Shown one piece after another: positions 32,292 through 42,271 of a DNA stretch of 56,450 nucleotides. Position numbers and translations under genes: made by a program. Location: the NCBI GenBank assembly GCA_947503965.1, contig CANNFU010000015.1, forward strand, positions 1 through 56,450, given 5' to 3'. Source of the DNA: an uncultured Paracoccaceae bacterium. Its GTDB lineage: Bacteria > Pseudomonadota > Alphaproteobacteria > Rhodobacterales > Rhodobacteraceae. Each line of letters begins with the position of its first letter. Position 1 is the stretch's first letter. Below the pieces are notes generated by a model. It had not been told where the DNA came from. It saw only the letters and a list, made by a program, of their open reading frames with translations, and searched no databases.

Positions 32292-33350
32292 ATGGCGAAG
32301 AACGACTTTGATGAGCTGATGTCGATCGGCATCGATATCGGCAAGGACACATTCCACATTGTAGGTTTCGATCTGTCTGGACAGCGCGTCCTACGCAAAC
32401 AGATCAAGCGACTGGCGCTGGCGGCGACGTTTGAGAAGCTGCCACGCTGTATCGTGGGCATGGAGGCATGTTTGAGCGCACACTTTGTCAGCCGAACACT
32501 GCGCGAGATGGGATTTGAGCCCCGGATCATCCCCGCGATCTATGTGAAGCCTTTCAATAAAGGGCAGAAGAACGACTACAACGACGCAGAGGCTATCGCT
32601 GAAGCCGCGCTTCGTCCCAACTTGCAGACCGTGTCCGAGAAGAGCCAGGATCAGCTTGATCTTCAAGCCCTGCACCGGGTCAGATCACGTTTGGTGTCGC
32701 GCCGGACGGCAACGATCAATCAGATACGCGCTTTTCTGATCGAACAGGGTATCACGGTCCGGAAAGGCCTGCGGGCTCTGAAGAACTCATTCGAAGCGAT
32801 CCTGGAAGAGCGCGAGGACGAGATATCGCCGCGCATGCGGTCGATCCTGATCGGCCTTTACGGTGACTGGATGTGGATGGACGACCGGATCGACAAGGTG
32901 TCCGCCGAGATCGAAGAGATCAGCCGAACCGAAGAGAACTGCGTCAACGTCATGACAGTGCCCGGTATCGGCCCGATGATCTCGACGGCGATGGTCGCTG
33001 CCGTCGGTGAAGGAGAGGCGTTTGATCGCGGACGCGACTTCGCGGCTTGGGTGGGATTAGTTCCCCGACAGTACAGCACAGGAGGACGAACGGTCCTCGG
33101 CCGCATCACTAAACGCGGCAGCAGGTACCTGAGGATGCTGTTCGTTCAGGCGGCGAAGATCATCATGATGCGACCGCATCGTTGGCCCGACTTCAGCTTT
33201 GGCGAATGGCTGGCACGCGCTTGCGAACGCATGCATCGCAACAAGGCTGCCGTTGCGCTTGCGAACAAGCTCGCACGCATGGCCTGGAGCATACTGAGGC
33301 ACAAAACAGCGTTTGATGCGCCGCGAGATGAGGTCGCTATCGGCGTCTGA
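32292..33350 (+). mobile_element. IS110-family element, transposase gene
   Basis: A 352-residue DEDD transposase, full length. SIGIDIGKDTFHIVGF holds the first Asp, IVGMEACLSAHF the Glu, and NDYNDAEAIAEAA the next Asp. The C-terminal transposase_20 domain is clear (VPGIGPMISTAMVAAVGEGE, FAAWVGLVPRQYSTGGR). IS110 elements lack long inverted repeats and use a bridge RNA encoded in the non-coding flank, so exact ends cannot be set by eye. TTGGAGAAGTAGC precedes the ATG. It sits between the Crp/Fnr gene and the SDR gene. Confidence 0.92.
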
Positions 33351-33697
33351 GCCGAAGCGATCCAAAGGAGTTCGCGACTGACAGAAAGCATGGAACGGAA
33401 AAATTACGCCCCCAGAATCTGACGGCCCAAATAGTCGAAGATGGCTTGTCCGGTAATGAGATCACGGTGCGAGCGTAACCCCAACAAGGCCACGACCCGC
33501 GTGTCGATCAAAAGGCCGGATACATATGAGCGACTTCCGAGAACATGCCAGAAATCACTTGCGAACAGCAGCCGGTACATACATTTGGGCCGCTTCGAAG
33601 AGCGACCCTTACTGCGCGCTGCAATTTCATTGCCGCATCCTCTAGGCTCAACCGGTGTGCATTTGCCTTGCCGGTGCCGGTGACCGTGGCAATGGGA
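33351..33697. other. Non-coding region after the IS110 transposase
   Basis: About 350 bases without a supported gene. It may include the IS110 right non-coding end, which is where a bridge RNA could be encoded. ATTTGGGCCGCTTCGAAGAG near 33584 resembles the second motif of the dispersed repeats at 26.2, 35.7 and 42.3 kb. Confidence 0.4.
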
Positions 33698-34651
33698 TCA
33701 GAGTTTCCACTCGAATCCGACAGCTTTTTCAGACTCATTCCAAAGCCTTGTCATGACAGCTTTGTCATGGGCGTGGGCGTTCAGTGTACCCTTGCCGACC
33801 GGGCCGACCGCTTCCATGCGGCCCGTCGGACCGTAGAGGGCGCGTTGCTCAGTCAGAGCCTCTTCGGTTGCACACATGACCTCGGGGTATGAGCCTTGTT
33901 CCGCAGTCTGGACCATCGGCGTCTTGGTCATCAGCCACCAGATGAAACGCATCGTGCGGCTGCCGCTGGTGGAGATCAGCGATGTAGCCGACGAGCCCGG
34001 ATGACAAACGTAAACCTCGACATCTTTGCGCCCTGCTGCAGCCAGCCGGTCCTGCAATTCATAGGCAAACATCATCTGCGCCAGCTTGCTTTGCGAATAG
34101 GCAGTGTTCGCGCCGTAGCCATCATCCCAATTCATATCGTCGAACTTGATGGTCTTGAGACCCATGTTGTAGCCGAGGCTCGCGACCACGACGATCCGAC
34201 CCTTGCTTTCCGCAATACGATCAAAGAGCAGACCATTGAGCAGAAAATGCCCGTAGTGGTTGGTGCCAAGCTGGCTTTCGAACCCATCGACAGTCAGCTT
34301 GCGCGTTGGTACCTGAGCGATGGCCGCGTTGTTGATCAGCGCGTCGATCCGAGGCACCGTTTTCAAAACTTCTTCGGCAGCTTCGCGCACGCTATCCAAA
34401 ACGGACAGGTCCATGCGAATGAAGCTCACGTCGGCCTGTCCGCCGAATTCCTGTTTCAGGTCCGCGATTGCCGCCTCGGATTTCTCGACCGAGCGGTTCA
34501 GCATCACCACCTTGGCGTTCTTCTTCAGCAAGATGCGCGCGGCTTGAAAGCCTGCTCCGGCGTTGGCACCGGTGATGATGTAGGTCTTGCCTGACTGGTC
34601 GCCGAGGCGCTCGGGTGTCCAGCCTTTGGGTCCAAATGTCGTATCTGCCAT
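33698..34651 (-). CDS. Short-chain dehydrogenase/reductase
   Basis: A 317-residue SDR. TGANAGAG (residues 27-34) binds NAD(P), NNAA (107-110) is the structural motif, and Ser158 with YSQSK (185-189) gives the catalytic Ser-Tyr-Lys. The extended length resembles retinol-dehydrogenase or protochlorophyllide-reductase-like SDRs. Divergent from an AraC regulator, the usual pairing in this group of bacteria; substrate unknown, perhaps a reactive aldehyde. Confidence 0.9.
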   Translation of the reverse strand: MADTTFGPKGWTPERLGDQSGKTYIITGANAGAGFQAARILLKKNAKVVMLNRSVEKSEAAIADLKQEFGGQADVSFIRMDLSVLDSVREAAEEVLKTVPRIDALINNAAIAQVPTRKLTVDGFESQLGTNHYGHFLLNGLLFDRIAESKGRIVVVASLGYNMGLKTIKFDDMNWDDGYGANTAYSQSKLAQMMFAYELQDRLAAAGRKDVEVYVCHPGSSATSLISTSGSRTMRFIWWLMTKTPMVQTAEQGSYPEVMCATEEALTEQRALYGPTGRMEAVGPVGKGTLNAHAHDKAVMTRLWNESEKAVGFEWKL

Positions 34652-34663
34652 GTTCTGTCTCCT

Positions 34664-34679
34664 GCCAGCCCAAACTGGC
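34664..34679. promoter_or_regulatory. Small inverted repeat between SDR and AraC genes
   Basis: GCCAG-CCCAAA-CTGGC lies just upstream of the SDR ribosome binding site. It may be an operator for the divergent AraC-type regulator. Short, so uncertain. Confidence 0.3.
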
Positions 34680-34812
34680 GGTTTGAGGTGTTGTTGATTG
34701 AAGGCACAGATAGAACTTGGCTGGGCACAAAAACAGGCGATTTCCTCTCGATTACTTGCCCAATCGTCTCAACCCCATTGCAAAGATGAAAGTCCTCTGC
34801 CAGCTAGAGTGC

Positions 34813-35703
34813 ATGAGCAAAGACCAGATCAAAAACCTTATCGAGCGCCGTCTGCCAGAGGCAGGCCTCGTCGATACCGCGTTGAAAGGCGTCCAGCTAT
34901 TCCGGGTGACCGAGGCCATGCCCTGCGTGCCTGCTGTGTACGAGCCCACGGTGGTGGCTATTCTCAGTGGCACCAAGGAAGCTGTTCTGGACGGTGAGCA
35001 CCACGTCTATGGCAGCGATAAATACTTGCTGTGCCCCATGACTTTACCGGTGGATGCAGGCACGCCTTTGGCGTCCAAGGACGATCCTCTGCTTGGCGTG
35101 GTGATTGCGCTGGAGCCACGGAAGATGCTCGAGCTGACCATGGAGGTTGAGACCGCCGCCGGTGGCAACAGACAATCGCGGGATGGCGTGCCATCGGCTT
35201 TAGCATTGGCGGCTTGGGATACGGGCTTCACGCAGGCTTTGTTACGGCTCCTTGAGTTGCTCGATAATCCAGTTGATCTGGAGGTGCTCGGACAGGGGCG
35301 ACTGCGCGAATCATATTATGCAGTGCTCAGGGGTGAGGCCGGGGCCGCGGCAAGACGGGCTTTTGGCGTTGGCAACGAAATCGCGCGCACCATCGATTAT
35401 CTCTCGAACCACCTGAACGAACAGGTCACCATCGACGACATGGCCGACCACGTCGGTATGAGTCGGGCGGTCTTCCATCGGCGCTTTAAGGAAGCGACGA
35501 CCATGTCCCCGATACAGTTCGTGAAATCCATGCGGCTGAACCACGCCGCGATGAAGATCGCCGAAGGGAAGACCGTGTCGGAAGCAGCCTGGGACGTGGG
35601 TTATCAAAGCTCCTCTCAATTCAGCCGTGAGTTCAAACGGATGTACGGCCAGTCGCCCCGGCAATGGAGCAATGCCGCGCAGGTGCCTCAACTATTGAAC
35701 TAA
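34813..35703 (+). CDS. AraC-family regulator
   Basis: A 296-residue regulator if started at ATG 34813; ATG 34786 is an alternative. The N-terminal AraC_N (type I) domain includes FRVTEAMPCVPAVYEPTVVA and YLLCPMTLPVDAGTPL. The C-terminal double HTH is clear (VTIDDMADHVGMSRAVFHRR, FKEATTMSPIQFVK; VSEAAWDVGYQSSSQFSREF). Divergent from the SDR gene, which it most likely activates. This YqhC-like arrangement often responds to aldehydes; here that is inference. Confidence 0.88.
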   Translation: MSKDQIKNLIERRLPEAGLVDTALKGVQLFRVTEAMPCVPAVYEPTVVAILSGTKEAVLDGEHHVYGSDKYLLCPMTLPVDAGTPLASKDDPLLGVVIALEPRKMLELTMEVETAAGGNRQSRDGVPSALALAAWDTGFTQALLRLLELLDNPVDLEVLGQGRLRESYYAVLRGEAGAAARRAFGVGNEIARTIDYLSNHLNEQVTIDDMADHVGMSRAVFHRRFKEATTMSPIQFVKSMRLNHAAMKIAEGKTVSEAAWDVGYQSSSQFSREFKRMYGQSPRQWSNAAQVPQLLN

Positions 35704-36453
35704 GGGACACCTTTCACTGCCGGCTTGCAGCGAATGTCCGGAAAGCGGGCTGCGACTGCAGCAATCCAATACATGGTTGAGTGACCGGTTTGGGCCGTCT
35801 GTGAAGGCGACCCAGAGTTGCAAGATTTCAATGGCTTCAGCAATAGCCAGGGCGTCCTCAAGTTCGACGCCAAGATACCTAACTGTGCTGTCCATCTTCG
35901 TGTGCCCTAACAGCAGCTGGACCGCACGGAGGTTGCCCGTCTTTTTGTAGATCTGGGTAGCCTTTGTGCGCCGCATTGAGTGAGTACCGTAGGCACTCGC
36001 CTCAAGTCCGATCCAAGTCACCCAATCCCGGACGATCCGCGCATGTTAGCGGGTCGAGATGTGCAGGCGTTCATGGAAGCGGCCTGGCCAAAGGTATTCC
36101 GACCCGACCATCAGTTCGTCTTCCATCCCCTTTTCGACCGAAGCTCGTGTGCCTTCTGATATCTCAAACCGCACAGGTTTCTGCGTCTTGCTTTGCAGCA
36201 CCGACGCCCGTTCCTTGATCTGGCCGGACGCCATAACGTCGACGACTTTCATCTTAACGAGGTCACAGCCACGCAATTTGCTGTCAATTGCCACGTTGAA
36301 CAGCGCGAGGTCTCGATGGTTCTCGGCCAGTTCAAGCCGAACTCGGATTGCCCAGACGTGCTTTGGTTTCAATGGTCGCTTTTGTCCGACGATGCGGCCC
36401 TTGTTCCAAGCAGGACGAAGCGCGCGGATGGCAGGTAGGTTTGGTGTTTCCAT
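35692..36453 (-). pseudogene. Tyrosine recombinase, second copy with in-frame stop
   Basis: Encodes nearly the same protein as the copy at 26320-26952 (METPNLPAIRALRPAWNKGR onward), while the DNA differs at many third positions, so the two are related family copies rather than a fresh duplication. The CAA for Gln136 is TAA here (36046-36048), splitting the protein before the His-x-x-Arg, His and Tyr catalytic residues. The natural stop is also lost, so the frame runs on into the dispersed repeat and ends inside the araC 3' end. Confidence 0.88.
35727..35815. repeat. Dispersed intergenic repeat, copy at 35.7 kb
   Basis: The 27-bp core containing GAATGTCCGGAAAGCGGG is identical to the one at 26226-26252, followed by GGTTTGGGCCGTCTGTGAAG and GCGACCC. 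It again adjoins a tyrosine-recombinase copy. Confidence 0.7.
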
Positions 36454-36627
36454 GACTAATCCTCCGATCCGCCATGCCTTCCACAACGACAACCCGACGT
36501 TGACACGGTTTGATACCACAGCCGTCCGGTTTGTTGTCGTTTCCATCAAGACTGCGCCGCAAATAGCGATTTGTCTTTTTCCATACGCGTTCAGAGCGGC
36601 GTGTGGCTCCTTTCCATGTGATCGAGA

Positions 36628-38085
36628 TCATCTGGCCGGTTGCGGCGCCAGTCCCGACGGAACCGCCGTGGGAATGAGATCGGACCTATCGATGGCAGAG
36701 GGGTCTGTCAGGGATTCGAGAAAGGCGATGAGTTGTCTTATTTCCTCGTCGGCCAGATGGAATGTGCGAAGGTCGTTCCCGGCCGCGATGCGTTTCTTAA
36801 GTGCAGGTGATTGCATCACCCAAGTGTCCCTGAGATCAAACGCCGATTGCTCGCCAGGGTCCAGCGGTGCGTATCCGAATTCCGAGCCTCGGCCGGAAAG
36901 GCGCATGACTTGGTCCAAGGGTGGCAGAACAACGGTGGACGCATCAAAGTTCTGCAAGGTTCTCACCGGATCCAGATGATGGCGAACCATCCCCTCCAGA
37001 TCAGCAAACGACCCGCTGTGGCCCCACGGACCGGTGAGAGCAACGTTCCGTAAGGATGGCGTCCGGAACGCGAACAGGTCATCAGCGTCTCGGCTGACCT
37101 GATACCGTCCCTCGTCCTCGGTTCGGCCAGCGAGACCTGTCTCGGCAATGTAACTGAAATCCCTGCCATGACCTTTGCCGGGGCCGATCTGCGGCATCGC
37201 GATGGCATGGAAGGCGTGGTCGGTCAGCAAAGGCCCGCTATGACACGACGCGCAATTCGCACTCCCATAGAACAACGATAATCCCGCTCTTGCATCCTTT
37301 GACAGGATCGAAATGTCACCGGTACGCAGCAACTCGTCGAAAGGACTTTCATCGGACCGGAAAGCGATTGTCTGAAAGGCCGCGAGGGCTTCGGCCAGGT
37401 GGGTATAGGCCACGTCATCTGCGCCTGCGACGTCAGGAAAGGCTGCGCGCAGCATGTCCAGATAGCCTGGCACCGCAGCGACACGTGCCGCGAGGATACG
37501 CCAGGCCTCCGCTCGATCTTCGGTGAAGGCGGCGTCTGCGACCGGGTTTTCGCCGAACTGCCCAGCCATTTCGATGGGGGAAGTTACAGGAAAAAAAGCC
37601 TGTGCGACCAAAACGTCCGATACGCCTTCCGGCAGTTCCTCATCTGCAGGGTTCCGGATGCGCATACCGTCTTCGATCCATTCCACACGGCCGTCGTGGA
37701 ACAGCGATACGTACTCGCGAGCGCCGATGTTCCACAACGGTTGCGCGTTGCGCGGTACGCGGCCCGTCACGGCAGTTTCGGTTCGGCGGTCCAGACCGGC
37801 CCCTGTGCCACCCTCGCCGATGCCAAGTGCCACACCATCGCCTGATCCCAATCTTGGATCGTGACAGGTCCCGCAAGAGATATTGCGGTTGCCCGACAGG
37901 ATCGGATCGAAGAAGAGATTGCGTCCGAGTTCGACAAGCTGATCGCTGGGTGCGCTACCGTAGAGAAAGCTGCCATCAGACAATGGCGCGGGCAGTTTTG
38001 GTGCATCTCCGCCTGATGTTGCGATGGTTGAAACGCACACAAACGTTAGCAATGCAGACGGCAGGAGGAATTGACGGTGGAGCAT
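36628..38085 (-). CDS. Dihaem cytochrome c peroxidase/MauG-like protein
   Basis: A 485-residue exported dihaem protein. Signal peptide at the N-terminus (LLPSALLTFVCVSTIA). Haem motifs CGTCH (71-75) and CASCH (278-282) and the stretch FRTPSLRNVALTGPWGHSGS fit the CcpA/MauG family. Longer than bacterial CCP (about 330), closer to MauG-like oxidases. Function could be peroxide removal or post-translational oxidation of a partner. It lies in the same direction as the GNAT and the AOC-like secreted protein, with a weak ribosome binding site. Confidence 0.88.
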   Translation of the reverse strand: MLHRQFLLPSALLTFVCVSTIATSGGDAPKLPAPLSDGSFLYGSAPSDQLVELGRNLFFDPILSGNRNISCGTCHDPRLGSGDGVALGIGEGGTGAGLDRRTETAVTGRVPRNAQPLWNIGAREYVSLFHDGRVEWIEDGMRIRNPADEELPEGVSDVLVAQAFFPVTSPIEMAGQFGENPVADAAFTEDRAEAWRILAARVAAVPGYLDMLRAAFPDVAGADDVAYTHLAEALAAFQTIAFRSDESPFDELLRTGDISILSKDARAGLSLFYGSANCASCHSGPLLTDHAFHAIAMPQIGPGKGHGRDFSYIAETGLAGRTEDEGRYQVSRDADDLFAFRTPSLRNVALTGPWGHSGSFADLEGMVRHHLDPVRTLQNFDASTVVLPPLDQVMRLSGRGSEFGYAPLDPGEQSAFDLRDTWVMQSPALKKRIAAGNDLRTFHLADEEIRQLIAFLESLTDPSAIDRSDLIPTAVPSGLAPQPAR

Positions 38086-38109
38086 TGTCTGGTCTTTCTT
38101 TGAAGATGG

Positions 38110-38721
38110 TCAAGTCTGTGAGTTCGGCACGACAGGCTTGAGCAACAGCAGGACATCGCCTGTGTAGTAGGGTTGGCAGGGGTGGCTCAGGACCGGTGCG
38201 CTTGCCGCAACCTCATACCCCAGCCGCTGATAGAGCCGGACTGCGCCTGTGTTCTGCGCGTAAACCTGAATGCTGACAGTATCAAAGCCTGCATCGATGG
38301 CCTGTTTCTCGGCATGAGCCATCAAAGTCGCACCAATCCCAAGTCTCCGCGACCCGGCGCGCACAGCAAGTGCGTTCACGTACCAAGTGCCCACAGATTT
38401 CGCCTCCAGCGCGACGAACGGAACAATGGGTGCTGGCAGATCGGCTGTGGCGCTTTCGTCCGCCGAAGAGATCGGGTAGCTCAATACCATTCCCAGCACA
38501 TGGTCTACGCGCTCCGCGACAATGGCGTTCTTGTAGGAAAATCCACCCTGTTCACGTCGCGCACGCGCCGTGCCGACTTCTAGCGGGGTTTGGCCATCCT
38601 TGGCATTCTGTGCCCACAGCCAAGAGGGGATGCCTTCACCGGCGATGTCGATGAGGCAGGCAAGGTCTTCACCATCCGTTTGTCTGGCCGGGCGAAGTGC
38701 ATATTCGAGAAGGTCTTTCAT
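38110..38721 (-). CDS. GNAT-family N-acetyltransferase
   Basis: A 203-residue acetyltransferase. The acetyl-CoA loop is RRLGIGATLMAHAEKQA, preceded by the strand WYVNALAVRAG, and the C-terminal motif is NTGAVRLYQRLGYEVAAS. ATG at 38721 is preferred because GAGAGAG precedes it; a second ATG lies four codons earlier. Substrate unknown. About 25 bases upstream of the MauG-like gene in the same direction, so perhaps one transcript. Confidence 0.85.
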   Translation of the reverse strand: MKDLLEYALRPARQTDGEDLACLIDIAGEGIPSWLWAQNAKDGQTPLEVGTARARREQGGFSYKNAIVAERVDHVLGMVLSYPISSADESATADLPAPIVPFVALEAKSVGTWYVNALAVRAGSRRLGIGATLMAHAEKQAIDAGFDTVSIQVYAQNTGAVRLYQRLGYEVAASAPVLSHPCQPYYTGDVLLLLKPVVPNSQT

Positions 38722-38786
38722 GGTCTCTCTCATTATTCATCTGCCCCCATCCGCCCTGGCGGCGGACAGGGGTTTCTCGATTTTCA

Positions 38787-39461
38787 TCAGGAGGCAGGCA
38801 AGGCGACCTGATCGATCGGCCCCACCGGCACACCCGAGTCCCATTCGGTGTGGTCGGTTTCGTCGATGTGCCCGAAGTAGCTGCTATGCCAGCTTTCAGC
38901 TTGATCCTCCGGCGCGATTGAAGCGTGCTCTTCTCCCGGGATTTCAATGGAAAGACGCACACCGAAGCCATCGGTCATCCCTAGCAAGGTTTGCGTCATC
39001 TCAGCGCCAACATGGGCGTATGCGCCGGTTCCTCCGGCGATGGCGCGGGGTCCGGCCACATCGACATCCGCCAGTTCAGCACCCTGGTTGATCAGGATCT
39101 CGCCGCTGTCGAACTCAAAGACCTGGCGCGAGATGACCCAGGCACCGGTCAGGGTGCGCGCACCGTCGCCGACGAAGAACCCGTCACAGGTCCAGCGACC
39201 GATAACCTTGTCGGGGAAGGCCGGACTGCCATCGGCAAGGGTGCCCTCAGCGCCATCATCGAGAGTGCCATCTTCGTAGATGTAGCCCTGGGTCACGAAA
39301 GCATTGCCGTAGGCGGGCATCCCGTCGTCGAAGACCGGCTCAGCCGCGAAAACAAAGCGCGTGAGGTCTTCGGCGACGTCGAAGGACATCGGCGCGCCGT
39401 CGGCCATCGCAAAGCCGGTGGAGGCCACAAGGGCCAGTGTGGAGAGTGTTGATTTGAACAT
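38787..39461 (-). CDS. Secreted protein with probable dirigent/allene-oxide-cyclase-like barrel
   Basis: A 224-residue exported protein with signal peptide MFKSTLSTLALVASTGFAMA. Residues about 85-170 (GRWTCDGFFVG, LTGAWVISRQVFEF, GPRAIAGGTGAYAHV) have the alternating strands and the AIAGGTGAYA turn typical of the AOC/dirigent barrel fold. AAAGGAAAAG precedes the ATG. Bacterial members have no settled function. Assignment rests on pattern only. Confidence 0.6.
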   Translation of the reverse strand: MFKSTLSTLALVASTGFAMADGAPMSFDVAEDLTRFVFAAEPVFDDGMPAYGNAFVTQGYIYEDGTLDDGAEGTLADGSPAFPDKVIGRWTCDGFFVGDGARTLTGAWVISRQVFEFDSGEILINQGAELADVDVAGPRAIAGGTGAYAHVGAEMTQTLLGMTDGFGVRLSIEIPGEEHASIAPEDQAESWHSSYFGHIDETDHTEWDSGVPVGPIDQVALPAS

Positions 39462-39574
39462 GTCTTTTCCTTTCAGGTGTTCAGCTTCGTTCAGTCAAAG
39501 TCACAGAACGCATGCAGGGGTCCTGCAGGCGGCTGTCTGGTTGCGGGCGCAGGAGCGCCCGGCATTTCGGTGAT

Positions 39575-40507
39575 TCAGGTTTTGGTTGCCTCGCAGATTG
39601 CCGCGACATGGCGGTGGTCGGTCCCGCAACATCCGCCCATCACGGTCAGGTTCGGCAGAAGGACCGAGAGACCCGCATAGAGGTGTCCGATTTCAACGGG
39701 ATCGCCATCATCAAGCGTGTCCGAGGCGTCAAGCTCGGCATGGCTCATGCGCGAGGCATTGGCTCGCAGGCCCATGATACGCTGTGTCCAATCGCCTTGC
39801 AGGACATTGGCAAAATGATCCGGATGCGCGCAGTTGATCATGAAATAAGCCGGATAGTTTTCCGTCGCTTCATCCACCGCGCGGATCGCGTCACCAAGAG
39901 CTTCGCCTGAAGGCAGACGCCCGTCGGTCTCGACCGTAAATGCAATTGCAACCGGGAGCCCAAATGTCTTGGCAGCGCTGGCAATGCCAATGGCCTCATC
40001 CGCGTAGGTCATTGTGATCGCTGACGCCATGTCTGCGCCAAATTCATTGAACCAACCAACCTGTGCGGCGTGATAGGTCTCGGCCGCCTCTGCCGTCAGA
40101 ACCCGTGCCGGCGCATAGCCGTCATCCTGTGGGCCGATCACTCCGTTCACGACAAAGGGGCTTTCGCCGGTTTCGAAACGATCTCGCAAGCGGTTCAATG
40201 TGCAAATGGCCTCGCGATGGACGGCGCGTAATGCATCCTGCGACAGACCGAGTTCCGCCGCCCACCGGGCGCTTGCCCGCCATGTAGGCGTATCCATGAT
40301 GAAACCGCGCTTGGCTTCGACGGCGATCCGGGCGAAACGCTCCATATAGGCGTCCATCGCGGCGATCCCCGCATCGGTTTCGAGCGCCTTGAAGGCGGCA
40401 AAGAGCGGCAGGTCGATCCCGTCGTGGAAGATCAGGGTCGTCTCCAACCCGCCATCTGTGATCATTTTCTTTCCTGCCAGCTGCGGCAGCGCGTTGCGGT
40501 ATTTCAT
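39575..40507 (-). CDS. Homocysteine S-methyltransferase-family protein
   Basis: A 310-residue Zn-dependent methyltransferase homologue (MmuM/BHMT N-terminal family). Zn-binding cysteines are in INCAHPDHF and MGGCCGTDH. ITDGGLETTLIFHDG is the typical N-terminus. Such enzymes use S-methylmethionine or betaine-like methyl donors; in marine bacteria dimethylsulfonium donors are possible. Divergent from a CadC-like regulator 125 bases away, which may control it. Confidence 0.87.
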   Translation of the reverse strand: MKYRNALPQLAGKKMITDGGLETTLIFHDGIDLPLFAAFKALETDAGIAAMDAYMERFARIAVEAKRGFIMDTPTWRASARWAAELGLSQDALRAVHREAICTLNRLRDRFETGESPFVVNGVIGPQDDGYAPARVLTAEAAETYHAAQVGWFNEFGADMASAITMTYADEAIGIASAAKTFGLPVAIAFTVETDGRLPSGEALGDAIRAVDEATENYPAYFMINCAHPDHFANVLQGDWTQRIMGLRANASRMSHAELDASDTLDDGDPVEIGHLYAGLSVLLPNLTVMGGCCGTDHRHVAAICEATKT

Positions 40508-40632
40508 GGTCTGTCCTTTCTGTTGGACAAGGACCTATGCGGAGATGGGACGCTAAGCTTGAGGATGGTATGAGAAGAATCTGAGATTTTGCCGAGCTTT
40601 CACCAAGAACCGGAAAAAGGTAACTCTGGGCC

Positions 40633-42207
40633 ATGCACGTTTTGCTTTCTGATATCACGGTCGACTTCGACCGAATGATCGCCGTCCATGGGGACGAGAC
40701 ACGGCGACTGACGCGTCAGTCGGCAGGCATCCTGAAAGCACTGGTTTCAGCCGATGGGGATGTTGTCACAAAAGACGATCTGATCACCGATGTCTGGGAG
40801 GGGCGGATCATCACGGATGCAACACTTTCGACGGCCCTGAAGGAAGCCCGTCGCGCGGTGGGCGATACAGGATCAGAGCAACGCATCATTGAAACTGTTC
40901 ATGGCGTCGGGTTTCGTTTGGCGGTACCTGTTAACCACGGATCGACCGTCGCAGGCGCACAAAGGAAACCCCCGGTCATTCTGGTTCTGCCCTTCCGCAG
41001 CCTCAGTTCGGCGGACGACAGCTGGATCGCAGACGGTTTCAGCGAAGAGATCACGTCGCACCTCACGCGTTTCCGAAACCTGCGGGTCCTATCTCACATG
41101 ACGGCTCTGCACATTCAGACAAATGGCATCGACCAGGCCGAGATCGCGAAGACCTACGGCGTAGATTTTCTAATAGAAGGCAGTTTGCGCCGCTCACCCG
41201 AACGCTTGCGCGTTTCGGTGCAGGTCAGTGAGGTTTCGACAGGCGAGATCGCGTTGATGGAACAATTCGACCGGTCCAGCGATCTTCAAGAGATCTTCGA
41301 TATCCAGAATGAGATTGGTCTCCTGACCGCCGGGCGCATCGCCTCCCAGCATGGCGATATCGGGTCGCGCGTCCGACGGCGCGCTGCCAGCGGACAGACC
41401 CAAACCTGGGATGTTTACGCCGCAGTCGCGCAGTTCTACGAGTTTTACAAGACCTACGACCCCAAGCTCCATTTTGAATTGCGAGAGCGTTTGCCCGTCC
41501 TGCTGGAAGCCGACCCCGAAGCCTCAGATGGGTGGGCAGCTTACGCCCTCATTCTTCTAGAAGAAAAGCGTTATCACCTGAACGAGCGTTCCGATGTGAA
41601 TGCAGTACAACTTGGGTTAGATGCGGCACGACGGGGCGTAGAATGTGATCGGCAAAGCGGATTTGCCCGCATGGCGCTGGCGCTGTGTCAATTCCACACA
41701 GGAGATTTGCCCGGGTTCCGGGAGACTGCGAAGGTCGCGCTTCAACTCAACCAAGGCCATGCCGACATACTGGCCGAGATCGGCCATTGTCATGCTTTTC
41801 TAGGTGAGTTTGACCGCGCAATACCGCTTCTGGATAAGGCGATTGACCTAAGCCCTATTCACCCGGGCTGGTATCACTACGCCCACGCTTGGCGGTTTGC
41901 GCTTGGTGACTTCTGGCAGGCAGCACTTCTGGAGATCGAGAAAGTCCCGATGCCGGGGTTCCCATGGTATCACGCACACCAGATCTGGTTTCACGCGGAG
42001 TTGGGGAACCTCGAATCCGCTGAGCAGGCGCGGGTGACTCTCCTTCAAATCCTTCCCAACTTCGAGGCTGATATCCCAAAGGAAATGGTGTTCAACTACT
42101 TCACCGGACCATTGGTGCGAAAGGCATTCGACGGCTGGAAGAAAGCTGGGCTTGTTGTCCATCTTCCACCCGAAATGGCGGATCTGCCAAAGCCTGTACA
42201 AGATTGA
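40633..42207 (+). CDS. CadC-like winged-helix regulator with TolB-like and TPR domains
   Basis: A 524-residue regulator. Residues 1-95 are an OmpR/CadC winged helix (DDLITDVWEGRIITDATLST, IIETVHGVGFRLAVP). Residues about 110-240 are a TolB-like domain (VILVLPFRSLSSADDSW, VDFLIEGSLRRSPERLRVSV). TPR-like helices fill residues about 255-500. No membrane span is seen. Same effector architecture as the protein at 13205-14650 but with a different DNA-binding head. Divergent from the methyltransferase gene. Confidence 0.85.
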   Translation: MHVLLSDITVDFDRMIAVHGDETRRLTRQSAGILKALVSADGDVVTKDDLITDVWEGRIITDATLSTALKEARRAVGDTGSEQRIIETVHGVGFRLAVPVNHGSTVAGAQRKPPVILVLPFRSLSSADDSWIADGFSEEITSHLTRFRNLRVLSHMTALHIQTNGIDQAEIAKTYGVDFLIEGSLRRSPERLRVSVQVSEVSTGEIALMEQFDRSSDLQEIFDIQNEIGLLTAGRIASQHGDIGSRVRRRAASGQTQTWDVYAAVAQFYEFYKTYDPKLHFELRERLPVLLEADPEASDGWAAYALILLEEKRYHLNERSDVNAVQLGLDAARRGVECDRQSGFARMALALCQFHTGDLPGFRETAKVALQLNQGHADILAEIGHCHAFLGEFDRAIPLLDKAIDLSPIHPGWYHYAHAWRFALGDFWQAALLEIEKVPMPGFPWYHAHQIWFHAELGNLESAEQARVTLLQILPNFEADIPKEMVFNYFTGPLVRKAFDGWKKAGLVVHLPPEMADLPKPVQD

Positions 42208-42271
42208 GGGATCGTCCAAGCTCTGGAGATGACTTGGTAACCAGGTACTTCGATCCGGAGTTCTTGCAAGC

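Noticed and set aside
33896..34594. 232-codon plus-strand frame opposite the SDR gene
   Set aside because: Shadow frame; the opposite strand has complete SDR motifs.
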